Positions 41,851 to 50,847 are shown, counted from the first letter of the stretch. The stretch is 64,000 bases of DNA from Rhizobium oryziradicis (GCF_001939045.1 NZ_MKIM01000031.1:186001-250000); one strand, 5' to 3'. Program-made: numbers and translations. Notes: generated by a model from the letters alone, not told the origin.

Positions 41851-42875
41851 TGTGGCAGCTTCGTTTGCAACTCAGCGGGCCAGGCCGTTGCCGGATTGCT
41901 GCGCACATAGCCAATGCCGCGAATGCCGGTTTTGACCTGATTTTCATGACTTTTCAGCAGTTCGGGGGCGATCTTCAGCTTGACGCGGAACATCAGCTTT
42001 TCGCGCTCATCCGAAGTCTCCACCGTTTTGGGGGTAAATTGTGCCTCTGAGGATACAAAGGACACTTTGGCCGGAATGACATATTGCGGGATCGGGTCCA
42101 GAATAATGCGGGCCTCATCACCGAGTGATACCTGCCCTGCTGCCTTGGCCGGAACAAAAATGGTCATGGTGACATCGGAGAGATCAAGCAGGGTGGCAAT
42201 CGGCGCACCCGCAGACACCACTTCGCCCTTTTGCACCAATCTATATTCGATCCGCCCGCGTGTCGGCGCTTTGAGCGTGGAATCATCGATCTGCGATTGA
42301 ATGCGGGCCACCTCGGCCTGCGCTGCCTCGGCAGCAGCACTGGCATCAGCGCGGCTGGCGGTGGCGGCTTTCAAGGCGGCTTCAGCGACGCGCAACTGGC
42401 TTTCGCGTGCATCGCGCTGTTGCAGGGTGCCGCTGCCTTTCTCGCTCATGGTTTTGGCACGTTCATACTCCTGTTTGGCCAGCGCCAGCTCGCTTTGTCG
42501 CTGAGTGATCATGGCGTCGGCGGCCACTTCGCTGGTCAGGCTCTGGCGCACTTTTGCTTTGCTGCCCACCAGTTCAGCATCGAGTGCTGCGGTATCCATG
42601 CGCGCCAGCACAGTGCCGGCATCGACGATCTGGCCTTCAACGGCAAACATCTCCGCTACGCTGCCCGCAAGCTTGGAGGAGATGAGGATTTGCTGTGCCT
42701 CAATGCGGCCGTTCGAGGTGGCAATATCGGCTGGCAGTTTCTGGCCCGCCAATTTGCTCCACAGGGCCTCAAACCGGCTTTTCAAAGCTTGGTCGTTATC
42801 AGCCGCAAAACCGGGTTGCGCAAGAGAAAGGGCGAGCAGGGCCGCGACCAAAAAGTGTTTTGGCATCAATATCAC
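41847..42875 (-). CDS. HlyD/YhiI-like membrane fusion protein
   Basis: 342-residue periplasmic adaptor with signal peptide (MPKHFLVAALLALSLAQPGFA), a biotinyl-lipoyl-like half (VAEMFAVEGQIVDAGTVLARMDTAALDAEL), an alpha-helical hairpin rich in Ala/Glu/Arg (about 110-210), and a second lipoyl/beta-barrel region (APTRGRIEYRLVQKGEVVSAGAPIATLLDLSDV). It links an inner-membrane ABC-2 pump to an outer-membrane channel. GTG 42875 has GGAG at good spacing; an ATG nine bases downstream is the alternative. First gene of the three-gene transporter operon. Confidence 0.9.
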   Translation of the reverse strand: MILMPKHFLVAALLALSLAQPGFAADNDQALKSRFEALWSKLAGQKLPADIATSNGRIEAQQILISSKLAGSVAEMFAVEGQIVDAGTVLARMDTAALDAELVGSKAKVRQSLTSEVAADAMITQRQSELALAKQEYERAKTMSEKGSGTLQQRDARESQLRVAEAALKAATASRADASAAAEAAQAEVARIQSQIDDSTLKAPTRGRIEYRLVQKGEVVSAGAPIATLLDLSDVTMTIFVPAKAAGQVSLGDEARIILDPIPQYVIPAKVSFVSSEAQFTPKTVETSDEREKLMFRVKLKIAPELLKSHENQVKTGIRGIGYVRSNPATAWPAELQTKLPQ

Positions 42876-43028
42876 AACAAATCTCCGACTGGATGAAACC
42901 ATTGAATAGAAAGGACGATGCCCAAGCATGTCGCAGTCTCTCGGAGTCCGCTTTGATATGTGTCAAAGTGACGGTTTTGTTTGAGTGACAATTTCTATGG
43001 CAGTTATCCAGAAAACCAGCGGGGATAC

Positions 43029-43853
43029 TTAATGGCTGGCGTGATCCTTGGCCCGCATGCGTTTTTCGATCCGCCTCAGCACAAGGGACAGGCCGATGGT
43101 CAGAATCAGATAGATATAGGCAACGATGGAATAGGTCTCGAAGAAGCGAAAGCTGCCGGAAGCGTAGATCTTGCCAGCCTGACTGATATCAGCCACGCCC
43201 AGCACCGAAACCAGCGAGCTATCCTTGACCATCGCGACAAAATCGTTGGAGAGCGGCGGAAAAATCACCTTGATGGCCTGCGGCAGCACCACAAGACGAA
43301 AGCGCTGGCTGCGGGTGAGGCCCAGCGATTTCGCAGCTTCAATCTGGCCCTTGTCGATGGATTCAATCCCTGCGCGAAAGATCTCGGCAATGAAGGCGGA
43401 GTAGCCGATGGTCAGCGCAATAATGGCCCGCCACATCAGCGAGACATCCCGCACCTGCAAAGGCTCCATCCATTCGGCTTTTATCAGCGGGGCGGCCAGC
43501 GTGTTGACCAGGCTGACAAACCCGGGGGCTCCGACAAAGGCAATATAAAACAGCAAAACCAGCACAGGAATGCCGCGAATGACCTCGATGTAAAACCGCG
43601 ATATCTGCCGCAGTATGATGCTGTCAGCCATGCCCGCCAGGGCAATCAGCAGGCCGAGAAGCGAGGCCAGCGCAAAGCCCATGACCGTGACAAAAATGGT
43701 GACACCAATGCCCCGCGATACCGTTTCAAACACCTGCGCATAGATGTTGTTGACGGCAATGGTAATGGCTAGCCCCAGCGCCAACGCGCCAAGGGCCACC
43801 AGCCAATAGGGATAATCTTGCTTGCTGCCGCCTGGCAGGGTTTGCAGGCCCAC
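43029..43853 (-). CDS. Polar amino-acid ABC transporter permease
   Basis: 274-residue inner-membrane permease of the HisMQ/GlnP family with about five spans. The EAA loop is EAAKSLGLTRSQRFRLVVLPQAIKVIFPPLSNDFVAMVKDSSLVSVLGV. GTG start. It follows the binding-protein gene by 21 nt. No ATPase gene is adjacent on either side, so the ATP-binding partner must be encoded elsewhere. Confidence 0.92.
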   Translation of the reverse strand: MGLQTLPGGSKQDYPYWLVALGALALGLAITIAVNNIYAQVFETVSRGIGVTIFVTVMGFALASLLGLLIALAGMADSIILRQISRFYIEVIRGIPVLVLLFYIAFVGAPGFVSLVNTLAAPLIKAEWMEPLQVRDVSLMWRAIIALTIGYSAFIAEIFRAGIESIDKGQIEAAKSLGLTRSQRFRLVVLPQAIKVIFPPLSNDFVAMVKDSSLVSVLGVADISQAGKIYASGSFRFFETYSIVAYIYLILTIGLSLVLRRIEKRMRAKDHASH

Positions 43854-43874
43854 GGATAAGGTCCAATCTGGGCT

Positions 43875-44672
43875 TTACTGACCCATTTTATAGGTGACGA
43901 ACCATTTCTGGTTCAGCGCGTCCAGCGTGCCATCGGCCTTCATCTCGGCAATGGCAGCATTGATGGGCTTTACCAGAGCCGAGCCCTTGGGGAAGATGAA
44001 GCCAAAATCCTCGGCACCCAGCGGCTCGCCAATGATTTTCAAAGCGCCGTTGGAAGCATCCACATAGCCTTTTCCGGCAACGCTATCGCTCAACACCAGA
44101 TCCACATCACCGGCCTTGAGGGCCTGCACGGTTGCACCAAAGGTTTCCATCAGCTTGATGCGCGGGTTTTGCTCATTGCCATCCAGCACGTCATTGACGG
44201 CGGTGTAAAACGGGCTGGTGCCGGGCTGCGCACCAATCAGACCTTTTTTGAAGTCGCGAAAGCTTTTGGCATCGGTAAAGCGGGTTTCATCGCCGCGCAC
44301 CAGCATCACCTGTTGCGAACGCATATAGGGGTCGGAGAAATCGACCTTGGCCTTGCGCTCCTCCTTGATGGTAATGCCGGTCATGCCGATGTTGTATTGG
44401 CCATCGGACACAGCCTGAATCATCGCATCCCAAGAGGTGGTTTGATATTCCACCTTGAAATTCAGCCGTTTGGCAATTTCATTCATGGCGTCATATTCCC
44501 AGCCCACGGCCTGCCCGGTGTTGGGATCAACAAACTGCAAGGGTGGATAGGCATTTTCTGTCACCACCACCACTTTCATGCCGTTCAAATCGGGCAAATT
44601 GGCCGCCATGGCACCGAAAGGTGCAAGCAAAAGAGCGGAAAGACCGGCGAGAACGGCGCGGCGCAGCAGCAT
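43875..44672 (-). CDS. Amino-acid ABC transporter periplasmic binding protein
   Basis: 265-residue solute-binding protein of family 3. The signal peptide ends AAMAA (MLLRRAVLAGLSALLLAPFGAMA). Family motifs are GWEYDAMNEIAKRLNFKVEYQTTSWDAMIQAVSDGQYNIGMTGITI and VDFSDPYMRSQQVM. The Arg that binds the alpha-carboxylate is expected near the RK in this region. AGGAG precedes the ATG. The substrate is probably a polar amino acid, but which one is not clear. Confidence 0.92.
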   Translation of the reverse strand: MLLRRAVLAGLSALLLAPFGAMAANLPDLNGMKVVVVTENAYPPLQFVDPNTGQAVGWEYDAMNEIAKRLNFKVEYQTTSWDAMIQAVSDGQYNIGMTGITIKEERKAKVDFSDPYMRSQQVMLVRGDETRFTDAKSFRDFKKGLIGAQPGTSPFYTAVNDVLDGNEQNPRIKLMETFGATVQALKAGDVDLVLSDSVAGKGYVDASNGALKIIGEPLGAEDFGFIFPKGSALVKPINAAIAEMKADGTLDALNQKWFVTYKMGQ

Positions 44673-44753
44673 ATGATTTCTCCTGAGATATGGCGAAGGC
44701 ACTTTGTCACAAGTTGTTGTATGATTTCAAGGAATGAAAAACCATTTGCGGGT

Positions 44754-45638
44754 TTAGATTGGCTCCATCACGCCGAATATAGCCACCAATCCGACCGCGA
44801 CAGTGGCAAGTGCAATTTCCAAACCTGTTCCAAGCCGCAAAAGCCGAAGAGCGCGGTTGCGATCATGGGTCATAAGCGGCACAAAGCCATAACGATTGAT
44901 GCAGGCAAGACCCACCATAACCAAAGCCACCGCAATTTTGAGCAGCAAAAGACGCTGATAAGGCACGGCAAGATCTAGCCAGACGTGACCAAGGATCATC
45001 CAGCCATTGATGATGCCGGTGAGAAGGGTCAGTGCCACGGCAGCGTGGCCCAAAGTGGAAAATCGCATCAGTGCGGCAATGGAGACGTCCCATTCCTCAC
45101 CGTTGGGTGGATGCTTCAACAGCAGAAAAACCGGACAAAGCGCGCCGACCCATGCGCCAACAGCCAGCATATGCAAGCCATCATTCAAAGGATGCAGCAC
45201 ACCAAGCAGGCCTGAGTGCATGGCGGCATGACCGTTCATGGTCAGACTTGCCAAAAACAATCCCGCACCCACGGCTAAAGAGATCAAACGATAGGCGGGC
45301 AGGCTCATGTAGGTGATTGCCAACAAAAGCGCCAACAGCATCTGCACCGCAAGCGCCCATCCGCTCTCTGTGTCCATGACCAGATCGTGGATCAGGGAGA
45401 GGTTGGCGGCATCGCTCCAGCCATCGCCCAACATGGCAGCCTGAAGGGGAATTTTGCAGGCGGCGGACACCACCAACAAGCCGACAGCCAAGGCGGTGAG
45501 AGGAGTGAATTGGCGTTGCAGCTTTGCCGCCAGCGCTGGCGCAACGCCTGCCCACAGATAGGCATGCGCGCCCCAAAGCAGGAGCGCGCAGCCATCTGCA
45601 ACAAACCGACAAATGATCAGAGCGTAATCGGGGGTCAC
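44754..45638 (-). CDS. copD: Copper resistance/uptake membrane protein CopD
   Basis: 294-residue inner-membrane protein with about eight spans of the CopD/PcoD family: FVADGCALLLWGAHAYLW at the start, NGHAAMHSGLLGVLHPLNDGLHMLAVGAWVGAL in the middle with several His, and HAAVALTLLTGIINGW. CopD works with CopC, probably to move copper across the inner membrane. GTG start overlapping the copC stop (GTGA). It is the last gene of the copper operon; no terminator is evident after it. Confidence 0.92.
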   Translation of the reverse strand: MTPDYALIICRFVADGCALLLWGAHAYLWAGVAPALAAKLQRQFTPLTALAVGLLVVSAACKIPLQAAMLGDGWSDAANLSLIHDLVMDTESGWALAVQMLLALLLAITYMSLPAYRLISLAVGAGLFLASLTMNGHAAMHSGLLGVLHPLNDGLHMLAVGAWVGALCPVFLLLKHPPNGEEWDVSIAALMRFSTLGHAAVALTLLTGIINGWMILGHVWLDLAVPYQRLLLLKIAVALVMVGLACINRYGFVPLMTHDRNRALRLLRLGTGLEIALATVAVGLVAIFGVMEPI

Positions 45639-46006
45639 GGCTTGATGGTGAAACTGGTGCTGCCCTTGGATTTATGGCCATCCACCGAGAGCGCATGCCA
45701 ATCCACCGTGTAAGTGCCGGGTTTCAGCGTGGCATTGAGCGGAACGGTCAGCGCTTTCTTGTCCTCGCTTAAGGTTGGCGTGCCAATCGCGACCTTTTCC
45801 TTTTCAGGACCAGTCACCTCAACGCCGGAAAACTTCAATTCGAGGCCTTCGGTGAAGCTCAGATCAATCTCTTTCGGGGCGGTGGCAACGGTTGCTTTGT
45901 CAGCCGGTGTTGCGCTTGCCAGATGGGCATGGGCAAAGGCCTGACCGGACAGAGAAAGTCCGGCGAAAACGGTCAGTGCTGCAAGTGTTTTCAAAGATTT
46001 GGTCAT
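45635..46006 (-). CDS. copC: Periplasmic copper-binding protein CopC
   Basis: 123-residue CopC. Predicted signal cleavage after GQAFA leaves a mature N-terminal His (HAHLASATPAD), which forms part of the Cu(II) site; the partner Asp and His lie in VDWHALSVDGH. The Met-rich Cu(I) loop of Pseudomonas CopC is absent, so this is a Cu(II)-only type. ATG at 46006 with GGAG upstream. Translationally coupled to copD and about 40 nt after the SCO-like gene. Confidence 0.92.
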   Translation of the reverse strand: MTKSLKTLAALTVFAGLSLSGQAFAHAHLASATPADKATVATAPKEIDLSFTEGLELKFSGVEVTGPEKEKVAIGTPTLSEDKKALTVPLNATLKPGTYTVDWHALSVDGHKSKGSTSFTIKP

Positions 46007-46047
46007 GGTGTTCTCCAATTGCCGCCCGAACAGGGCTGGCGGATCAT

Positions 46048-46641
46048 TCAGCTTTGTTTCAAGAGTGCATCGCGAATGGTGGCAAGTGCCTGATCTTTTT
46101 CAGTCTGGTAAGGGATCATGTCTTTCAGGCGACCATCGGGACCAATCAGCAGTAAAGAGATTGTGTGGCTCATGTGATAATTGCCGTCTTCACTGGGAAG
46201 CTTTGCGGCATAGATCATCCAGCCATCGATAACCTTTTTCATCTCTGCCGGATCGCCGGTGATGCCGGTGATCCGGTCGCTGATGGCACTGACATATTGG
46301 TGCATGATGTCTGGTGTATCGCGCTCGGGATCAATGCTGAAGAAATAGGCCTTCAGCGGCTTGCCGTCCGGCCCCAGCGTTTTCATCCAGTCGGCCATTT
46401 CAAACAGCGTTGTGGGGCACACTTCGGGGCAATGGGTATAACCAAAATAGACCAATGCCGGACTGCCCTTGAAGATCGATTGATCCACCGCCTCGCCCCG
46501 ATCATTGACCAGCTGAAACCGGGCATTGAAGGGGCCGGGGCGGGGGCTGTCGGCAGCCACCCAGATGATGATACCAATCAAGGCAGAAACAAACACGCCC
46601 GCAATGGCCAGAGCGGCAATGACTTTTGGATTTCGGGTCAT
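46048..46641 (-). CDS. SCO1/SenC family copper chaperone
   Basis: 197-residue membrane-anchored thioredoxin-fold protein: one N-terminal span (about 8-28), the copper-binding CXXXC in YFGYTHCPEVCPTTL, and the distal His in YHMSHTISLLLIGPDG. SCO proteins deliver or reduce copper for the CuA site of cytochrome c oxidase. The start overlaps the stop of the PCu(A)C gene (ATGA). The pairing with PCu(A)C supports a cytochrome-oxidase maturation role for this operon. Confidence 0.93.
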   Translation of the reverse strand: MTRNPKVIAALAIAGVFVSALIGIIIWVAADSPRPGPFNARFQLVNDRGEAVDQSIFKGSPALVYFGYTHCPEVCPTTLFEMADWMKTLGPDGKPLKAYFFSIDPERDTPDIMHQYVSAISDRITGITGDPAEMKKVIDGWMIYAAKLPSEDGNYHMSHTISLLLIGPDGRLKDMIPYQTEKDQALATIRDALLKQS

Positions 46642-47153
46642 TTTTTCGGGTCCATCGGCATTTTGTGGTTGGAGTGATCGTGCATGTCGCCGCTCTTATC
46701 ATCGCCATTGGCGGCAACAACGGTGAATTCAACCTCAACCGGCCCGGCCTTTTCAAAATTCAGCACAGCCTTGATTTTTTCGCCTTGCTGAAAGGGTTTT
46801 TCCACGTTCATGAACATCAGGTGGTAGCTGCCGGGCTTCAATTCGGTTTTGGTTTTTGCCGGCACAGCAAGGCCCTGCTTCAGCTCGTTCATGCTCATCA
46901 CGCCATCAGCGATTTTCATTTCATGCACCTGCACGCTGCGGGCGCGTTGGCTTGTGCCGCCAACCAGCCGGTCATCGGTTGCGCCTTCATTGTCAATGGT
47001 CAAATAGCCACCGCCCACCTGCGCGCCGGGCAACATGGCGCGGGCAACGGGATGGATGATGTGCAATTCGCCCACCTTGAAATCGTGGGAAAAGGCAGGC
47101 TGTGCCAAAAGGAGGGCACCGACGGCGGCGATGTTGATCAGGAGATGTTTCAT
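46638..47153 (-). CDS. PCu(A)C-type periplasmic copper chaperone
   Basis: 171-residue periplasmic Cu(I) chaperone. The signal peptide ends AQPAFS. The copper site pattern HM..M..HxM is seen as VHEM, VMSM and YHLMFM. A second metal-binding tail is rich in His and Met (DMHDHSNHKMPMD). PCu(A)C gives copper to SCO or directly to cytochrome oxidase CuA. AAGGA lies before the ATG, 12 nt after the ABC ATPase gene, so copper chaperones and the ABC importer are in one transcript. Confidence 0.93.
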   Translation of the reverse strand: MKHLLINIAAVGALLLAQPAFSHDFKVGELHIIHPVARAMLPGAQVGGGYLTIDNEGATDDRLVGGTSQRARSVQVHEMKIADGVMSMNELKQGLAVPAKTKTELKPGSYHLMFMNVEKPFQQGEKIKAVLNFEKAGPVEVEFTVVAANGDDKSGDMHDHSNHKMPMDPKK

Positions 47154-47164
47154 GATGAGCTTCC

Positions 47165-47944
47165 TTAGGCGGCAATTGAGGAGGTGGGTGAGGCAAGTGG
47201 GTGGAGCGGAACAATCACGGGCGCGCCGGCAATGTCGGGCAGCAGAATGGCGCGCATGCCATAGACGCGCTCCAGCCTTTCCTCGGTCATCGCATCGGCA
47301 AAAGGGCCTTTTGCTTCAAGCCGTCCGGCATGCATCAACACGATCTCGTCGCTGTAGCGGGCGGCGAGGTTGAGGTCGTGAATGGCCATAATGGCCAGCG
47401 CGTCGTTTTTCTGAACATAATCGCGAATAAGCTGCATGACCCGCATTTGGTGGGCCATGTCGAGGGCGCTGGTGGCTTCATCCAGCAGCAGCAGCTTGGG
47501 CTTTCGGATCAGTCTTTGCCCCAGCAAAACCAGTTGTTGTTGGCCGCCAGAGAGGCTGGTCATGGGCCGGTTGGCCAGCGCCATGATATCAAGGCTTTGC
47601 AACATCTCGCCCGCGGCATCCATCTGGCTGTTCTTGATTCTCAACCCCAGCGTTTCATGCTGGCCCAGCAGCAGCACTTGCAGCGCTGTGAGATCGGCAT
47701 CGACCCGGCATTGCTGGGGCATATGGCCAATCATGGACGGGGTCAGGGCGGTGCCATTCCAGGTGATCTTGCCTGTTGCGGCAAAGCTGCCGGCCAGTGC
47801 GCCCAGCAATGTCGATTTGCCCGCGCCATTGGGGCCAATGCAGCTGACCAGCAGGCCCGGCTGCAAATGCAGCGTGACATCATGCACAATCGGCGTTTTA
47901 CCACGGGTGACATTCATCTGCCGTATCATCAAACCACGGGTCAT
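47165..47944 (-). CDS. FecE-type ABC transporter ATPase in copper operon
   Basis: 259-residue ATPase of the iron-siderophore/B12 importer class. Walker A GPNGAGKST (about 35-43), signature LSGGQQQLVLLGQRLI, Walker B LLLLDEATSALD and switch His AIHDLNLA are intact. The ATGA overlap with the permease shows tight coupling. Homology alone would call it a siderophore importer, but downstream genes are all copper-handling, so the true cargo is open. Confidence 0.92.
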   Translation of the reverse strand: MTRGLMIRQMNVTRGKTPIVHDVTLHLQPGLLVSCIGPNGAGKSTLLGALAGSFAATGKITWNGTALTPSMIGHMPQQCRVDADLTALQVLLLGQHETLGLRIKNSQMDAAGEMLQSLDIMALANRPMTSLSGGQQQLVLLGQRLIRKPKLLLLDEATSALDMAHQMRVMQLIRDYVQKNDALAIMAIHDLNLAARYSDEIVLMHAGRLEAKGPFADAMTEERLERVYGMRAILLPDIAGAPVIVPLHPLASPTSSIAA

Positions 47945-49008
47945 TGCTTTTGGCCTCCGCTGCGGTTGATAATCAGGGCAAACAACACGGGCACGCCTGC
48001 GATGGCGGTGACAATGCCAACCGGCAAAGCACCGGCGGGCGAAATGATTTTGCCAATCACCGAAGCTGCCACCACCAAGACCGCGCCGGACAAAGCCGAG
48101 AGCGGCAATGTCAGGCGGTGGTCTTCACCCACAAGGGCGCGGGCCATATGCGGGGCAATCAGCCCGATAAAGCCAATGGTGCCGACAAAAGACACCGCGG
48201 CGGCGGTGAGAAGCGCGATCAGCAAAAAACTGCGGCGGCGCACATTTTCAACCGACAGGCCAAGGCTTGTGGCATTGGCATCACCCAATCTGAGCACAGT
48301 CAGCTTCCAGCTATCGGCCATCGCAATTGGAAAGCACACCAGCAAAATGCCGCCTGCAACCGCAACGCCGGACCAACTGGCCTTGAGCAGGCTGCCAAAC
48401 AGCCAGAAGACGATCTGTTGCAGCACTTCCGGACTGGCCAGAAACTGCAACAGGGCTTGCAGCGATTGGAAAAAGAACATCACGGCAATACCGGCCAGCA
48501 CCAGAAGGCCCGCACTGGCACCGCGCGTCATTGCGACGATATAGACCAGGCCGCAGGCGGCAAGCGTCATAACAAAGGCGAGCAGAGGCGTAGTGATCGA
48601 AAGCGGGATCGCGAACGCACCACCAAACATGATGGCCAGTGCTGCGCCAAAGCCTGCGGCTGCCGAAAAGCCCAGCGTAAACGGGCTTGCCAGTGGATTG
48701 TCGAGAATGGTCTGCATTTTCAGCCCGGCCAGGCCCAGGCAGGCCCCGACAACAATGCCCATGATGGTTTGCGGCATGCGCAATTGCCACAAAATAATCG
48801 CGTTCATTCTGTCTGCGCCCCAGGGGCCGGCCAGAAGCGTTGTCCAGATCTCAGAAAAGCTCATGCCAGATGGTCCGGAAATCAGATCGGCAAAGGCCAG
48901 TGCCAGCAAAATGGCCCCAACGATCACAAACGCCAGCCGGTGTCGCTGGCTGGCGCGATGATAACCACGGCGCATACGATCCGCGTGTGTAGGGACGAGC
49001 AGAGTCAT
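47941..49008 (-). CDS. FecCD-type ABC permease in copper operon
   Basis: 355-residue permease with about ten spans of the FecCD/BtuC family: LRMPQTIMGIVVGACLGLAGLKMQTILDNPLASPFTLGFSAAAGFGAALA near the start and GTIGFIGLIAPHMARALVGEDHRLTLPLSAL for contact with the ATPase. Overlaps both neighbours by four bases. The N-terminus has an extra basic stretch (ADRMRRGYHRASQRHR) before the first span. Confidence 0.93.
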   Translation of the reverse strand: MTLLVPTHADRMRRGYHRASQRHRLAFVIVGAILLALAFADLISGPSGMSFSEIWTTLLAGPWGADRMNAIILWQLRMPQTIMGIVVGACLGLAGLKMQTILDNPLASPFTLGFSAAAGFGAALAIMFGGAFAIPLSITTPLLAFVMTLAACGLVYIVAMTRGASAGLLVLAGIAVMFFFQSLQALLQFLASPEVLQQIVFWLFGSLLKASWSGVAVAGGILLVCFPIAMADSWKLTVLRLGDANATSLGLSVENVRRRSFLLIALLTAAAVSFVGTIGFIGLIAPHMARALVGEDHRLTLPLSALSGAVLVVAASVIGKIISPAGALPVGIVTAIAGVPVLFALIINRSGGQKQ

Positions 49009-50114
49009 TGGGCCGCCGCTTTATAAGACAGCATGAACACGCCATCGGCTTTGATCGGCAGCCATTTTGCATAATAGTCGCGCAGGTTCTGAGCCGGATC
49101 GATATCCCTAAAGGCAGCAGGATAGAGCTGTTTTGCGATATATTGCGTAAAGGCATAATCATATAATGTCCGCGCCCCGCCATGATAGATGGCAAAGACT
49201 TCACCGTTCTTCACGGCTGGCAGCTCCGCCCAACCTGGGCGGGCTAGATAGGCTGCCATGCGCTCCCGCGTGATGTTTGGGTCAGCACCAAAGCCCACCT
49301 GCACAGATTGCGGCTTGTTCAACCATTCGGAACCGGCCAGAAAAATCAGGTCCGGCTTTTGTGCCAACACATATTCCGGGCTCAGCGGTCCCCAATTGCC
49401 AATTTGCCCCTTGGCAATGTTATGGCCGCCGAGACTGGTGATCAAAGATCCCCACATCGTATCACCATAGGAATTGCCAATGGAATCTGCACCCTTCTGG
49501 GCCAATTCGACATAGACTTTCTTGGTGGTGGGGCCTGCGGCCTTGATGCGGGCATCAATATCTGCCATGGCGTTTTGATAGTTTGCGGCCAGCTTTTCGG
49601 CGCGGTCTTCGGTGCCCATCACCTTGCCCAAAACCTCGGTGGACAGCACATGTTTGGCAACGGTCTGGCTGTTGAAATCCAGCGTCACCACCGGAATCCC
49701 GGCCTCTTCAAAACGATGAACACCGTCGCCCAGCGCGTCATAAGACCATGACGCCAGGATCACCAGATCGGGGCGCGCTGCAATAGCCTTCTCGATCGAG
49801 AAATTGCTATCTTCCGTGGAGCCGACATCGGGAATGGAATGCAGGGTCGGCATGGCTTTTTCGTAGGCCGCAAATTGGCTTGGCCGCCAATCTTTCCAGG
49901 GGCTGAGGGAGAGGGCAACCACCTTATCGATGGCACCGGGGCCTGCAACGGCCAGGTAATCCTCATAGTAAAAGCCCAACACCACACGTTTTGCAGGTTC
50001 TGGCAGTATCACGGTGCGGCCTTTGACGTCAGTCACGGTGATCTCGGCTGCGGCCTGGCCTGCCCATAACACGCTGATGCCGATGAGGGCCGTGGTTATC
50101 ATTGTTTTGAACAT
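49005..50114 (-). CDS. FecB/BtuF-type periplasmic binding protein in copper operon
   Basis: 369-residue binding protein of the helical-backbone class. Signal peptide MFKTMITTALIGISVLWAGQAAA, first lobe beginning EITVTDVKGRTVILPEPAKRVV, and a second lobe with AARPDLVILASWSYDALG and QKPDLIFLAGSEW. The pocket region is rich in Trp and Tyr (GFYYEDYLA, PWKDW, NSYGDTMW). No TonB-dependent receptor is near. The start at 50114 fits the signal peptide, with GAGAG upstream; the frame opens 78 nt earlier. Confidence 0.92.
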   Translation of the reverse strand: MFKTMITTALIGISVLWAGQAAAEITVTDVKGRTVILPEPAKRVVLGFYYEDYLAVAGPGAIDKVVALSLSPWKDWRPSQFAAYEKAMPTLHSIPDVGSTEDSNFSIEKAIAARPDLVILASWSYDALGDGVHRFEEAGIPVVTLDFNSQTVAKHVLSTEVLGKVMGTEDRAEKLAANYQNAMADIDARIKAAGPTTKKVYVELAQKGADSIGNSYGDTMWGSLITSLGGHNIAKGQIGNWGPLSPEYVLAQKPDLIFLAGSEWLNKPQSVQVGFGADPNITRERMAAYLARPGWAELPAVKNGEVFAIYHGGARTLYDYAFTQYIAKQLYPAAFRDIDPAQNLRDYYAKWLPIKADGVFMLSYKAAAQ

Positions 50115-50187
50115 GTATTTTGCTCTCTGATGTCGCATCCATGTCCTGTGCTGCCTGCTCTTTCGAGCGGCGCACCAAGGCATGTGC

Positions 50188-50202
50188 AACATTGTGAATG
50201 TT
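50188..50202. promoter_or_regulatory. Perfect hyphenated dyad before the ABC-copper operon
   Basis: AACATT-GTG-AATGTT, 6-bp arms with 3-nt spacer, about 75 nt upstream of the binding-protein start. It lies in a 226-bp gap between the DUF2946-like gene and the operon. It could be an operator of a metal regulator; it does not match a consensus I can name with confidence. Confidence 0.45.
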
Positions 50203-50340
50203 ATTTAGAAAAATTATCGCAAAAGTTGCTCTTCAAGGAAGAACAAGGCATCTGGCAATCGGGATCACGACCCGTGATATTGCGACGCGGTGCACTTGGA
50301 GCGTCGTGCTCAAAATCGGAATCGGCCCGATGACAGTCAA

Positions 50341-50742
50341 TCAGGCGATTGGCGGTGCCCGTGGTGATGTGTTGGGGGAGAAAATGCGGGCGAGGACCGG
50401 CTCGTCTATTCGCTGATAGGCCTGCTTGCGCTCAAGCTTTGCCAAAAGGCCGACGGTGTCTGCCGGTGTCGGCAGCAGGATGGAAGCCGAAATCCGGCAG
50501 GCTTCACAACCGCCATTGGCTTTGTGCTGGTGATCCTGCCCATGGTCTGACGTTGCCTGATCGGCGATACACAGAACAGGCAAGCTGCCGTCTGGAAGCG
50601 TATAGGCCACAATCTCGGTGGGCGTCAGGTGTGCGTGCGACAGGCTGGGGGCCTTATGGGCAAAGCCGACGGCAACAAGTGAGAGCATGCACAATGCATG
50701 CAACACCATCTGCCATGTCATGAGCTTTGCGCGCACGGTCAT
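50341..50742 (-). CDS. DUF2946-like small exported protein, copper-linked
   Basis: 133-residue protein with an N-terminal hydrophobic segment (MTWQMVLHALCMLSLVAVGFAHK) and a His/Cys-rich middle (DHGQDHQHKANGGCEACRIS), the pattern of DUF2946 proteins that sit beside copper genes in proteobacteria. It may bind copper or another soft metal in the periplasm. ATG at 50742 has AGGA upstream. It heads the copper cluster on the same strand, 226 nt before the ABC binding protein. Confidence 0.7.
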   Translation of the reverse strand: MTVRAKLMTWQMVLHALCMLSLVAVGFAHKAPSLSHAHLTPTEIVAYTLPDGSLPVLCIADQATSDHGQDHQHKANGGCEACRISASILLPTPADTVGLLAKLERKQAYQRIDEPVLARIFSPNTSPRAPPIA

Positions 50743-50847
50743 CCCCTGTTCCTCGTGTGAGTGGTAACAGCGGCCTTGATGATCTTCAAGAGAGTTTGGC
50801 GCACAACACATGCGGCGCGTGGCCGCAGACGCGACCTTTCAGCCAAT

